64,000 nucleotides of DNA from Muricea muricata (GCA_963855995.1 OY979717.1:40240457-40304456), one strand, 5' to 3'. Shown: positions 43,062 through 55,508, counted from the stretch's first letter. Notes: a model not told the origin generated them from the letters alone. Numbers and translations: made by a program.

Positions 43062-45528
43062 ATGGAAGGTAAGTGTTCTTTTGCAAATTTCTAATTCTTA
43101 ACAAATTATTCATAACGCTTTGAAATACTTTGTGAAAAGTTGCCGCTCAGTTTCATGCTGTTGCTTTTATTCATGTACTTTTGATCTTACCAAATAAGAT
43201 GGCTTACATTTGTGTTGATATTTTAAGGATTAAAATAATCCTTTCAATTGAATTGTTATCGAGCAAATGGACTGCAAAGTTTCAGCAGAGTATGGCAAGT
43301 GTAGATCATGGCAAGTGCACATACAATATTTTTTGGTTACTAGTTGCACACTTGAGTAACTGGAGTTATACCTTCACCACAAGTATTTGTTCGATATTGT
43401 TGGGAAATTAAACAATATAGTTCACACTAAAGTTAGTATTAAGTACGGTAAGCTTACACAAATTTCAGATAGAATTGCACACCTGCACGTTGAAATTTCA
43501 TTCTTCACCACCCAGGATTATGTCACTACATCCTGCAGCCTAATTGTCTGCAAGGACTGATTTTCATTTTTTCACAGGAGGGGTGGAAAAATTTTAGGTG
43601 GAGTGCAAGTCATACGCAATATGCCACTCTTGATGCTTCGGGAGGGGCATGAAATGGCCAACCAAAGTGTGCTAGGGGGTGGAGCAAAATGCTAGAGGGG
43701 TTAAATACTTTCTGAAGGGGGTTAAGAAAAATTTGGGGGGGTAACCTCCCATCTAACCCCTCCCCTCCAGGAAATCCACCCATGATTGTCTCAATGGCAA
43801 CGAATACTATATGTCTTACATTTAAATAGATTTTACTTTGAGTGTATGTGTGTAGTATAGCACATCACAGGTGACCGCATAGCATGGGGAAAGAACAAAA
43901 AATTATCTTGTGACAGGAAGTTGAGGACTTTGACTTTCTGCTCTTTCCAAACTATGTCTCTGTCCTCAAATTTAATGATTCAGAAGTACTTGCTACTATT
44001 TATAGTTCTGTCAAAAAAATTAGTGAGTGGCAAGTGGAGATTGAGGCAAGGTTTGTAATGCCTACACCCTGTGACCTGTAAAATGCGATCACATAAAAAT
44101 AACAGACTAAACCATCTAGGGGGGTGACGAAAATTGAAAGAGATATCGAGGGGGGGGGAGACTGTCTCACCTTGCTGTCCTTTTGCATCACCACTGCAAA
44201 TAAAATATTTTTGTACATGTAGTTGTTCAACTGTCATCTGGCGATGAAGAGTGTGTTGAGGTGAGTCTGCAGTTTACGGATTGAAGAAATTAGCATATTG
44301 CAGTGGCTTTTTTGACAGGATAGGGTATTTCTATTTTTTTTGTCGAGTGACATATTGCTATATTTTATTACAGCTTATATTTAAAATAATTTATGCATAG
44401 TTTGAGTAAGGTGATAATTTTTGTGGGATGAATATTATTCATTCATGTTTTGCCAATCGATTTCAATACATGCTAATGCATGCCTATCTTAAATATATTT
44501 CAGGGAAAATGTGATGGTTTATTGACACCAGAGGTCATTAATCTTACAGCAAGTCCTGTTGAATTAGAGTGTAAGACCTTGTGTTCTGTAAGTTGCAAGA
44601 CAGAGAGTGATGATGACATATTCTCTAGATTGTCTGACTCTGAATCTGATCAGGGATCTGATAAGAATGTAGATGATTTCTACTTTAACAACCCCAAATG
44701 GTCTGTTTGGAGCCGCAATAGTGAGGGACTTCCTTCTGAAGAACTTATCAAACTCCTTCTGCATGGTTCAGCTAAGCATCCTGCAATCATATGCAAAAGC
44801 CGTCCTGTAGCTGTTCACCATAATGCCTTATTCATTGTTGATTTGAATAGTGTTCCCCCTGAAAAACCTGGCAACTGATGACAATGGTGCATGGAGCATA
44901 TCTTCACCAAGAAGGATGTACCAAGTTGAACGGAGTGATACCAGCAGCATTCTCTCCATAATGAAAACTGACACAGCTGGAAGTGACACATCCACATTGT
45001 TTCGTCAGTATGGTACTCATAAAGCCACCAAGAGAGAAAAAGGATGTTGAATTCAAGTGTGTCATTGCTACATTGAAAAACATGTCCACAGGAGAGATCC
45101 TTCCTTTTGCCATATTGCATTATTTCTGTAAAGATTGCCCAGAGCAAGATATTGTGCCAGCCTCGCACGGAAATGCACGAGGAACGTCTAAAAGACCATA
45201 TATAAGAACAGAACTATCCACATTGCAAAGAATAAAAGAAGTCTGTCATGATAAAAAACCCAAAAAACTTTATGGTGAAACGTTTAAGTCGTGTGGAGGA
45301 TTGCTAGAAAGTGATAATTCGTCTTCTGAACCACAAAACCCAAAACAAATGTATAATGCTCGGTCTACTACAAAAAACGTTTCTGGTGAAAAGGGCGAAA
45401 TATTTCAGTTGTTAACACAGTTGAAAGATGACTATGCTGGAGAAGAGGGCTTTATTCAAGAAGTCAAGTTTGGGAAGACACCAGAAGTAGTCGTAAGCTT
45501 TGAACAACTTGATGACGGCCACTACTAA
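43062..45528 (+). pseudogene. MULE (Mutator-like) transposase, N-terminal half, three exons
   Basis: A seven-base coding exon (43062-43068, ATGGAAG then GTAAGT) joins in phase to 44223-44260 and then to 44504 onward. The start is MEVVQLSSGDEECVE, a hydrophobic-then-acidic string like a SUMO-interaction motif. The third exon has an acidic Ser-rich stretch (DIFSRLSDSESDQG), then AKHPAIICKSRPVAVHHNALF and ILPFAILHYF. It continues with RTELSTLQRIKEVC and TPEVVVSFEQL, the region that precedes the DDE core in this family. Frame breaks occur near 44852 (a run of five C) and near 45037 (a run of five A). A stop follows just after FEQLDD, where the catalytic core should begin, so the gene is truncated by rearrangement. 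A MITE sits in intron 1. Confidence 0.75.
43551..43784. mobile_element. hAT-like MITE
   Basis: Flanked by ATTGTCTG (43543-43550) and ATTGTCTC (43785-43792), 7 of 8 bases matching. Ends CAAGGACTGATTTTC and GAAATCCACCCATG are weakly inverted and resemble the MITE at 50015-50292. G-rich interior. Confidence 0.5.
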
Positions 45529-46458
45529 AAAGCGATTCAAATTAATTAATTATTCAATAAATTATTGCTTTAAATCACCGCAGGAGACATTAGTAATTGT
45601 ATTTTCCGGGGGGGGGCGCATATACTTAAAAAGATGGTTGACACCTAGGTGGTTGACAATAGTACTCATATAGATTGTAGGTCATTTCAGAGTTTAGACA
45701 TTCAGACTAACAGAAATTCGTCCAATGCCCTACGTCGATCGGCGCTTTGTATTTCACTGTTGACAGTAATAGGCTTTTCATGAAGTCGCGGTGTGAAAAG
45801 AGCAACTGTGGATATTCACTTTAATGTTACATTAATTCAAGTATAAATTCTTTAACATGTTATAGTCTGGTAGATTTCAAAATATGTAAAATACCAGCTA
45901 AATGAAAAAGCAAAAGACACGCGATAAGGCAATGCTAACAAAGTCGAGGGTTTGATGAGTATTTCCTTCCCGTCCCTTAGGTGTTTTTATAAGTGCATCA
46001 TAAGTCGACACCACATGCACAAAATGCAGCATGGTTATCTAAAATTTGCAATTTTCACGATAAGGACGTTTGTCGTTCAGGCGAAAGAAATATTCTATTT
46101 CTATCAGCATAATTTATTATAAATTAGCCTTCGTGAGTGACGCTTGCGTGCTAAAGAATGCCTTTGTATAACGCATATCATATTCGTGAAACGTTGTGGC
46201 AAACATATTTTGTGAGCGTGCGCACACTTTAATAAGAGGCACGGCCACGACCTAGCGTGCTAGTAAAAGTTGAGAAGTCGCCTGTATGTAGTCAGTAAAC
46301 TGTACATGAATGAATTACACTTGTACTCACAAAGCAAATTTACGAGTTTATGAAAATAACAGCAAGGAAAACACATATAATTTTTAACAGCATATTAGGT
46401 TATATATATGATTAGGTCTTAAATATTATATAATTCCAGTTAATTAATATTCTTGCGT
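45529..46458. other. non-coding gap between MULE fragments
   Basis: AT-rich with a G run near 45609. I see no gene. Confidence 0.4.
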
Positions 46459-47675
46459 TTAGAATTTAATGCCATGATTACTAAGTAAGTGAACGTGGGC
46501 CGGTTCGAGGTATGGTATTATATCATTGGGGACAAACAAGTAGGACATGTGAAATAATTGTTGTTTCTTCCTTACACAGTTCTCGTTGAGATGAAAATAA
46601 ACATTTCCTCGTCGTGCCATTTGCTCGTTGTTGTGCATAAATGTTCACAGCATGTTGGAAACAATAACCAAATCATGAGGTGGTTTACAAATATGGCCAT
46701 TTATTTTAAGGCTTTGCCAACAACCAAAACAAATGTTTACTTGTTCTGGACAAAACTGCAGCATGTAAAGCCAAAATTTTCCTGTTTGTGGAATTGGATT
46801 GGTTGGAACCATAGCAGGAAATCTGGGAACAAAACTAGGTGATCCAACGTCTTGTAACCCAACTCTCGCGCGATCGTGGTGTGCGATTTCCGTATGCCCT
46901 GGTATGTAGGTTACTGGTTGAAATTGTGGCATACTTTGCAATCCCAGATTAATGTCTGAAGTACTTGGAATAAAATGTTGTTGTTGTTGTTGTTGTGGTT
47001 GTTGTTGCTGTGGTGATTGTTGCTGTTGTTGTTGTTGTTGTTGCTTTTGTCGTTGTCTATTGTTAGCCGAGTTGCTAATCGAGTGTGACGGAGCGTTCTC
47101 TTTTGGTGTTGTATTTGTAAACGTCTGTTTCTTCCTGTACGATTAATTACGTGATCTTTTTTACCTGAGCCACCACCTGGTAACCCATGTTTAGATAAGT
47201 TCTGAAGACTGGTTCCCACCTTTTTGGAGGTTTCAAGAAATCGCCAGTGCTCATTCTTCACATTCCAGGCCAGCGCAGCTGCTTGTGTATGCGAGCACAT
47301 ACCGTGAGTGGAGAAGTTTAAGCATCCTTTTCCTGGACCGCACTTCAATTCCACAATATCTTCTCCTTTGCGTTTCCTGTCTTCACGTATCACAACACGG
47401 GGATAAACGTCAGAGTGACAAGCAATGGCTACCTGTTTATTTTCTTTTCCTTTAATGTCGGACACCAAGTTATCCTTAACCAACTTTTCCGCCTTTTCCA
47501 AAATTCCTTTCAAGACATTACAAGCAATGTTAACAGTTGGCAAGTTTGGCGTGTTTTCGTTCAGAGAGGCGCTAGAACATTCTGGCTGCATACTTTCTAC
47601 TGGTGGTCGTGGAGGACAACTTGCGAACATCTCGAGTGACGATCTGTTTTTGCAAGCTTCAAGGAATTTGTTTAA
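46459..47675 (-). pseudogene. MULE transposase, C-terminal half, inverted fragment
   Basis: On minus the protein begins in mid-domain (HLNKFLEACKNRSSLEM) and runs through TPNLPTVNIACNVLKGILEK. The SWIM zinc finger is CGPGKGCLNFSTHGMCSHTQ, followed by GLPGGGSGKK and a polyglutamine tract encoded by TTG/CTG repeats on plus (46976-47060). The conserved C-terminal domain is FWLYMLQF, NICFGCWQSLKINGH, PPHDLVIVSNML, NVYFHLNENC and LFVPNDI, ending at TAA 46459-46461. A frame change lies near 47130 and an in-frame TGA near 46645. It starts exactly where the plus-strand catalytic core begins, so two MULE pieces abut head to head. Confidence 0.8.
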
Positions 47676-48877
47676 ATGACCATTGCGCTTTGCCGGACTA
47701 AATCCAGGCTCCAGCTCCGTGTATCGCTGTATCCCTTTTTAGTAGTGGCCCTTGATGACTTGGTTCGGTTTTGTTGTGATCCCAAGCAGTTTTCTGTTCT
47801 AGGTATCGATCCAACATTCAGTTTAGGCTCATTTTTTGTTACAGTGACAACTTACAAACATTTAATGTTACGGAAAAAGACCACCAATGACCACCCTGTT
47901 TTCATTGGGCCTTGCTTTATCCATATGCAACAGGAAACCCAGACATATTACTCTTTCCTATCTTGTTTGCATGGCAAGAAGAATGCTCTGCAGCACCTGA
48001 AAGCTTATGGGTCAGATGGAGAAGTGTTGCTATTAAATGCACTGATTGCAGCGTTTCCAGATGCTATTGGCTTGAGATGTTTTATTCATATGAAAAACAA
48101 CATCGAAAACCACCTGCAAAACAAACTGAGTACTAAAGGAGAGGTTAAGTCTGCAATAATCCATGACATATTTGGTCATGTTATAGGTGATACAATGGTA
48201 AGAAATCGTTGCAGCTTTGTAGGGATGCAATAAGCCAAAAATAGCCCCCCCCCCCCTTCATAGAAATGGCTTACTTGGTTCATAGTGGCTATAATTAAAT
48301 TTTTTTAAAAAATATGTTTGCACTTGCACTGGTGGCTTTCTATTACAAGAGTCAATAATCACCATTGTTGGTCAAATATTTAAAAAACAGAGACATTTAT
48401 CGAGTTTTTGAACTAAAATCAAGATGGCAGTTTTTAGTCTGATATTCATTAATGTTGATCAATTATTTCTTTAGCATGTGTCTTCTGTTCACACTAATTA
48501 CTCATATCTAAGAACATGCTGGGAGAATTTTAATAAATATGTACAAGTTATCACTCTGAGGCGGCCAATTTTGTAGCTTTTTACTTGACTATGAAGTCAA
48601 GCATTACTTGTGAATATTTAATGCAAAAATCAGAAGTAAAAATTTGATGATTTGTTGCTTGAAAACCCAGATTCTTTGGGAGTATGATGGCATTTGAAGT
48701 GTAATGTGTTCAAATGCATTACTGATACAAACGTGCCTTTGAAACAGGCTTGAAACAAACGTTAGTACTTCTCTGGTTTATTGCTATACTTCAGTAATAT
48801 TCTTTCAAAACCCTGGCGCTATAACTTTGAGTTGGTTACTGTAATACTACCGTTACACTGTACAGCTATAATTATAA

Positions 48878-49467
48878 ATATGGTGGCATGATTTTACTAT
48901 AATTTGTATTACAAAGAAATGAGAAGTTAAAATATCGGCCTATGCAAACTCCGATGTACACGAAAGTCTTATCGTATAGAAAAATCAGTTTTGCATCACC
49001 TGATATTTTACTTACCAAGATTAGTAAATGTTAATTGGTTCCAGTTGCAATTTTATTCCACATCTTTTTGCAGAAGTCTTTTATAGAAGTCTTATATTAA
49101 TTGCAGTTGTGATAAAATTGCGTTTGGAGCCAATAAACAATTACTAATCTCAAAATTAAAAGTATCAGGTGACGCAAACTATTTTTCTACACAAGAAGAT
49201 TTGTGGACATCAGAAATGAAGCTTGTATTTTCCGGCATTTTAACTTTTAATTCATTTGTAATACAAATTAAGCCCTTTTTACATGACCAAATATTCTTTG
49301 ACAAAATTCATGTGTCAAATGTTTTTTGATGGTGTAAATTAGGAATTTTTGACAAATTTGTCGAAAAATTTTTATTTACACGGTCAAAAAACATTTGACA
49401 TATGAAATTTGTCAAATAAAATTTGGTCGTGTAAAAGGCGTTTTATAGTAAAATCATGGCACCATAT
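48878..49467. mobile_element. foldback MITE with a second foldback MITE nested in it
   Basis: Outer arms start ATATGGTGGCATGATTTTAC and end with its near complement at 49445-49467. They share TTTGTATTACAAA and TCACCTGATA inward for about 180 bp. The right arm is interrupted at about 49271-49443 by another inverted element (GCCCTTTTTACATGACC to GGTCGTGTAAAAGGCG) with an apparent TA duplication. Both lie in an intron of the MULE gene. Confidence 0.8.
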
Positions 49468-50014
49468 TGATCTATAACCTATTCAAAAAGTGCCTGGGAA
49501 TAAATGAATAATAATGCGACTGTCTCACATTTCTGGCCATGACGTAAGAATATTTACACACGATTTAATTCATGCAAATTCTATTTTTTTTTGTAGATAC
49601 TAGGATTAGTAGATTCTGTTGACTACAGTCAGTTTGACAGCTGGCTAGCCCAGTTAGAAGAGAAATGGAATCAATCGTATTGCTCCTGGTTTTCATGCTT
49701 GGTTTCTGCAACAAAAAGCTGAAGTATTCAAGAAGAGCATGATTGCACCTGTACACGAAGCAGCACAGTTGGAATCTCCTCCAAAGAATTACACTGACAA
49801 CGCCAATGAAAGTGCGAACTTTGTTCTCAAAGACTGGGTGGATTTTTCGAAGAACAGTATACCAGACTTCATCGCTGAGCTGAGATCCTTTACACAGCCA
49901 AAACTTGCTGAAGCTGAATGGGCAGTTCTATCTAGCTAAGGAATTCAAATATTTAGAGGTAAGCAAGAATAAATAATATTCTCAACCAAAACTTTGCATA
50001 GAGGAAATTATACT

Positions 50015-50292
50015 CAAGGCTGGATTTTGGGGGGAGGTGCTCCCTTGGGATGACTTTGCACCTCTCCTGAAATTTTCAGCACCTCTCCTAAGAACGTTCA
50101 CACCTCCCCTAATAATATTACTAACGAAATAAATTTTAAAAGACAATTATATAAACTTGATGAAAAACTATAAAATGTAAATATAACTGTGTAAAAGTTA
50201 CTATGATCTCTCCTGACTGGGAGAGATCATAGTAGCACCTCTCCTAAAAATCTCCCCACCTCCCCTTATATTTTCTCAAAAATCCGGCCTTG
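50015..50292. mobile_element. hAT MITE
   Basis: Ends CAAGGCTGGATTTT and AAAATCCGGCCTTG, with the perfect 8-bp duplication ATTATACT (50007-50014 and 50293-50300). An internal 13-bp-stem hairpin lies at about 50201-50232. Sits in a MULE intron. Confidence 0.88.
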
Positions 50293-51622
50293 ATTATACT
50301 TTAACTTTAATTTCAACTTTATGTAAACGTAAAACCAATTTCATGCTGAACTCTTTAATCATTCTGCGCTTCATTTAATAATGGTAAGTGCTTGTAGTAA
50401 TTCGAAATGCCGCACAGTTTTGGTTGTATGTTGTTGTTGTAAATTCTCTAAGAATAATCTTTTGCTATTTTTCTCGGTCATCTGAGAACTGGCTAAAAGT
50501 TAATAGTGATATAACAGTCCAATGCAATGTTGATTGTGTTCCCTGTCTGATCTGCTTCGCAGTGAAAAGCAGTGGAAACATTTGCAAAGAGAGCCTCAGC
50601 AAAAGGAGTCTAAGAAACCACTTACATTCAATTTACTGTATAAAATTGATTTTGTAGGTTGATGCAGCGAAATGGCACAGATGGGATAAAGATCAGGGAG
50701 AAGTGCACCTTATAAAGTTCAGAAAAGCAACGGTTCAAAACGCTCGTGTCCAATCGAACATGGTCGGACATGGCACAGCAAGTGCATCAATCATATCACA
50801 GGCTGTACAGAATTTGGCTTGTCCTTTGGCCATTGATTACCAAGATGTTAAAATACCAGGTGTTCCAAGAGTAACACTAGCTGGTATATGGTCCAAGGCA
50901 GAAGCCATTGTTTCAAAGTCATCTGCTATTGTCAATGCACCAGGAAGCGATGATTCAAAATTAGTTGAAAGTAAATCTGGTAAAAGGCCTCATTTTGTTA
51001 CAAAAGAGAAGTCAGGAAGATTTACGTGCGATGATGGATGCAAGATGTGGCTGTCTACTCGCATATGTTCACACATCGCTGTGGTGCATACCATTAATCT
51101 ACTTTCATCTTTTGTTGATTGGCGTAAGACATACAAAGGGACACCCGTAAGTTTGTCAGGCATAATATTGAGTGACACACCTAAAGTAGCTGGAAAAAAG
51201 GCGGAAAGACAAAGAAGAGATACAGTCAATCTAATAGTCGAAAAATAACTGTCACAAATTACGCTAGTCCATTTGATGATCAACACGTTCCTACATCGTC
51301 AAGTCCCTTCCAGAATACTGGATTTTTTCTAAAATGGGTAAACAGACGAATTTCTGTATGTCAAGGGAAATGCCAGAGGTCAATGAGAACTGAAGAAGGT
51401 AGTATATATCCACCCCCGTATGATGTATGCTTGGCAAGAAAAGAACGGCGCTCATGCCAAAGCCCAGTAGATAGAATTATGAAGCTGGGAAAGGCTGGCG
51501 ACAATCACTACCACTTGAGAATGTCTTGCGTCGATAAGGCTGATTCCCCATTTAAGGGTGAGAGTGTTATTCCACCTGAAGTTGGCATGCGCCTGACTGA
51601 AATTCATAAAGATGTTTTATGA

Positions 51623-52249
51623 AGGGAATTTGGTCTTATTATTTAGACATCGTTCGTCATAGATTCATCATAGTTTTACAGTTGTGTTCGTTAAGGACTT
51701 TTACATGCTAATAACAGTTAACACTAGTTAAGTACGTTTACACGGCATAATTTGTCATCTGCGATTTAAGTTCTATCCTCCTGATCAGCCGTTTTTATCA
51801 GGGCTCATAGCAGGATCATTAATATTCAGTTTATGGTGAACTGGCATTGCAGTCGCTTTCCACATGTATTCATGATATTTGTTTTGCATATTCCAGAATG
51901 TAACAAATTAGAACATGTGGTTTAATATTTAAAATAAGTTCAATATACAAACTTGCAAATCAGGGCCGGATTAACCATGAAAAGCACATCAGCTTAATAT
52001 CCGTCGTCGCGATACTTACCCGTGTGGTTGGTTAGGTGCAGATGCAGTCAATTAAAGTCTGGCATTTGTGTTACTTGGATTCAGGTCCGAGTCATGTGAA
52101 TCTGTACAGCGAGGGCCTGACCACCAAAGTGATATTTCTCTGAAATTCACCACTCCAAGTAACTAACTCCCTGTCTGTTCTAACCACCTCCACACGGTAA
52201 CTTTAAATCAATAGTGTCACAGATAACATCAGCGCAACAGAATAAAACT
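51623..52249. other. non-coding; possible hAT-type terminus
   Basis: CAGGGCCGGATTAACC at about 51962 is the inverted counterpart of GGTTAATCTGGCCCTG near 56211-56226. The two could be ends of one non-autonomous hAT element around the YR retrotransposon, but their 8-bp flanks do not match. Confidence 0.4.
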
Positions 52250-52905
52250 AATTGCTCAGCTGTCGCCACAATAAATTTAGCACAGAAACTACACCCAGAT
52301 ACTCACTGGCTGTCATTCAAATGCAATTAGCAAAGGGACCACACCCAATTGCTAAGCTGTTGCCACCTTAGAATTAGCAAAGGGACCACACCCAATTGCT
52401 AAGTTGTTGCTGCATTAAAATTAGCAAAGGGACCACGCCCAATTGCTAAGCTGTAGCTAAATGCAAAAATTAGCAAAGGGACTACACCCAATGCTAAGCT
52501 GTTGTTAAAATAAAATTAGCAAAGGGACCACACCCAATTGGTAAGCTGTTGCTGCATTAAAATTAGCAAAGGGACCACACCCAATTACTAAGCTGTTGCC
52601 AAATGCAAAATTAGCAAAGGGACTACGCCCAATGCTAAGCTGTCGTTAAAATAAAATTAGCAAAGGGACCATACGCAATTGCTAAGCTGTCGCAACGATA
52701 AAATTAACAAAGGGACCACACCCAATTGCTAAGCTGTCGCCACATCAAAATTAGCACACGGACTACGCCCAATGCTAAGCTAACGTTAGAATAAAATTAG
52801 CAATGGGACCATACCCAACTGCTAAGCTGTCACCAAATTTAAATTACCAAGGGCCACACCCAATTACTAGGCTGTCACAGACTCACTAGGGACCACACCC
52901 ATTGC
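52250..52905. repeat. minisatellite, about 47-bp unit, about 13 copies
   Basis: Units read AATTAGCAAAGGGACCACAC then CCAATTGCTAAGCTGTTGCC with variation. Variants with GGACTACGCCC and CCAATGCTAAGC recur every three or four units, giving a weak higher-order period. It lies just beyond the 3' end of the recombinase gene. Confidence 0.9.
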
Positions 52906-52944
52906 AAAGACCCCCAAAAGAACACGACAATTAAATCTTGGAAA

Positions 52945-55508
52945 CTATTTATTGTTATTATTATGACTATTATTACAAACAATGCGTGCAGGAACGGTCT
53001 CGATAATGTGGTGAGGTGTTTGTATGTACAATTGATAGGCATTGCTGAACCATCTCCCTAAGGTCTTGATTAAGTGATCTGGAATACCTGTGGCAGCGGC
53101 AGATGTTGCTGCGCCAATGCGAAAACTATGACCTGAAAAGTTTCCTGATAAACCAGCGCGAGCTACAGCATTTTTGAGCCAAGTGGTTAGTGTTGCTTTA
53201 GTCAGTGGAGATCCAGTTGAATGACGAAAGAGGGGTCCTGCATCAACCCCACGAAGATGAAGGTAGTCCAGCAGCACCCTAACTGTGCAGATGTCTTTGC
53301 CTGTGATCCCGCGGCGTATAGTGGACCCTTGCCGAAAGGGGTCGGTTTTCGAGCATTTGATATGGAGAAAGATTACCTTTGGGTTGATATGCTTGTCGAT
53401 TTTCACATCGGAGAGAGCTAAATAGATTCGCGAGTCAAACTTGTTGCTTGGCGTTGTAAACTCGCCAGATCGAAGGAAGCCAAAAAATCCCATGCAGCAT
53501 GCAGCCCAAAACAAAATATCGTCATGGCAGTCGAAATTTAACACTGCCCGTATACTTGACAGTACTGCCAACGTCACTGGAAGCTGTTGTCAAGTCGAGA
53601 TACCCTGCGAGCGTTTAACACCGCGCAAGACTCGCTTGAGCCATAAACAATTAGACAGCGGATTCGCGAAGCCGTTTTCTATATGGAGCAATCGCACTGC
53701 AGCCAAATAAACCTTGATAGACGACGCTTTAACTGTATGCGACAGGTGAGTGGCTAATAACATCAAAGTCCATTCAGACGCTGGCAAAGGGGAACCATTG
53801 ACATTGAAACACTTGCTCCAGTGACAAAACTCAAGAAATTTGCGCTGCGTCGTAGGTTCGTCGAGTTGAATTAGCAATGCCCTAAACATTAGTGTTTGCG
53901 TCTGCTGTTCTAATTTAAATAATTCAAATGGGCTAGCACTGCTGGAGGGACCATAACCGGGGTTAGGTGAGCATGAGGAGCCAGTTGACAAAAGACCTGC
54001 ATGTTAAAACGAGACAGCGGATCAGCTATGTTATTATCCTTTCCAGGGACATGTTTTGCGATGATAGAAAAGTTCATGCGAGCAGCGCACAAAAATAACT
54101 CTCTGACAAGCTTCATAATGTACTGTCTTTAGATGTCCCAGAATTAATTATTGCAACAACACTTTGGTTATCACGCAAGGTATTTATCAATGATAGCCAG
54201 GTGCTCAGCAGACGAAGGGCAGTTCTTTTTAGCTGACTTAAGAGTGATGGTATTGGAGTGAAATCCCAGCCGAAACCCATAACGAAAACCATTTAAAATG
54301 TACTCAACTTTGCTTCTGTCCAAATGATTGCATAATTGTAAGCCAGCTTGGCTACATTAATTGGAGAAACTACAGATACATCCGGCAGGTTAAAAGCATT
54401 TATACAGGAAAAAACATGCTTATTACCAACACCGTCTCTCTTAAGCTCGTTTTGGCTGTCGCCAGCGGGTTGGGTCATCGCCAGGGCTTTGCCCTCGCTT
54501 TCATCCAAACTCTGCAGTGGATTCTGCAGTGCGCTCCGCCACACCCGTTTTGATCGCAATTGTGGCGAAATCTACAGGATTCGCATGGACTGATACATGC
54601 CCCTGTATTACATGATTTGCAAAAAATCATCAAATGAAGGTCACCGCGGGGCTCGCTAGGTCTTGCCGCTTGGGGTTGATGCTTGACTGCTACAGATGTA
54701 TGATAGTGATACAGATCTGACTTAATTTGACTCCAATTCTTTGAATTGGACGCAGCGGCTTTGAGACGAAAGGTGCGATCATAGCTATACCAACACCGTC
54801 CAGGAAATTGCTTAGCCATGCGCATTATTAAGGCCATATAGGCAAGTCACGAATTTTTCTGGTTGACATGCAGTGATCACAGAAATGTAACTATTAAAAC
54901 ACTCTATCCAAGTCACAATATCAGTGATTTCAGTTTTCTTTTGCGACAATGTAGTCGTCGTGGGCACAAATGAGCGACCTTCAATTGTAAAGGAGGTGGA
55001 TTCGGTCATTGGGGCATCTAAGTTTTCTGGCATGAGCTCGGACAATTCAATAAACTTGCCAGATAAAATGTGCAAGACAAGTTTAGCAGAGACAGGTGGG
55101 CGACCCGGGCCCAAGATAAACGCTTGGTTAAAATTCCTGTAATAACTATAGGAGCAGGAACTGCCTCACGGACAAAAGTAGGGCAAAAATTAACTGTCCG
55201 ATCGACGACGCTTGATTGTGTCAATGCGTCCGACAAGCCAACAAAAACAGGAGCAGTCAACATACCTTGAGATGGCGCATGCGATGTGGTTGTGCTTGGC
55301 ATCGACGGACTAACCTCACCCATTTGCTCCAATGTAGTAACATTGCTTGCCACTGAACGTGATCCTGATTAATTTGCGATGGCTTCTGCTACTGCGGTCT
55401 GTAAGCCAGCACAGAACTCTGGTGATTTGAATGCAGCGGCCCAATCAATAGAAGAGTGGGATGAACCCGGCGCTGTATCGTTAATGATCTCTCTTACAGG
55501 CTCTGACA
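52945..55508 (-). pseudogene. tyrosine-recombinase (DIRS-like) retrotransposon, internally deleted
   Basis: The minus strand starts at about 55508 (MSEPVREIINDTAPG). ORF1 continues with frame breaks through FPGRCWYSYDRTFRLKAAAS and a Cys-rich knuckle (CNTGACISPCESCRFRHNC). The N-terminal edge of the reverse transcriptase follows (LNGFRYGFRLGFHSN). At about 54177 this jumps directly to the RNase H part (RDNQSVVAIINSGTSKDST, HVPGKDNNIADPLSRF), so the reverse-transcriptase core is missing. The recombinase follows: a SAM-like core-binding domain (53590-53991) and the catalytic domain (52945-53577) with GHSFRIGAATS and the R..H..R region (SGEFTTPSNKF, FSGHSFRIG) and a C-terminal YIQTP Tyr. A stop near 55370 and a frame break near 53585 add to the decay. 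Intact relatives integrate by recombinase without target duplication. Confidence 0.85.

Larger units (their letters stand above)
47676..51622 (+). pseudogene. MULE transposase, catalytic core to C-terminus, three exons
   Basis: Exon 1 (to 48197) gives DLVRFCCDPKQFSVLGIDPTFSLG with the first catalytic Asp, VTVTTYKHLM and HLKAYGSDGEVLL with the second Asp. After a phase-0 intron, exon 49597-49958 gives LGLVDSVDYSQFD and NYTDNANESANFVLK with the Glu. Exon 50658 onward gives VDAAKWHRWDKDQGEV and the SWIM finger CDDGCKMWLSTRICSH. The C-terminal domain follows (FFLKWVNRRISVCQG, YPPPYDVCLARKERR, NHYHLRMSCVDKAD), with a stop at 51622. Frame breaks lie near 49680, 49930 and 51225. The N-terminus is replaced by unrelated frame. 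All domains of a Mutator-type DDE transposase are present, but the copy is dead. Both introns contain MITEs. Confidence 0.82.

Noticed and set aside
46952-47146. Cys-rich frame on plus
   Set aside because: Antisense reading of the polyglutamine repeat in the minus-strand MULE fragment.
52250-52905. Repeat-spacer pattern resembling CRISPR
   Set aside because: The so-called spacers are themselves repeated variants; it is a minisatellite.
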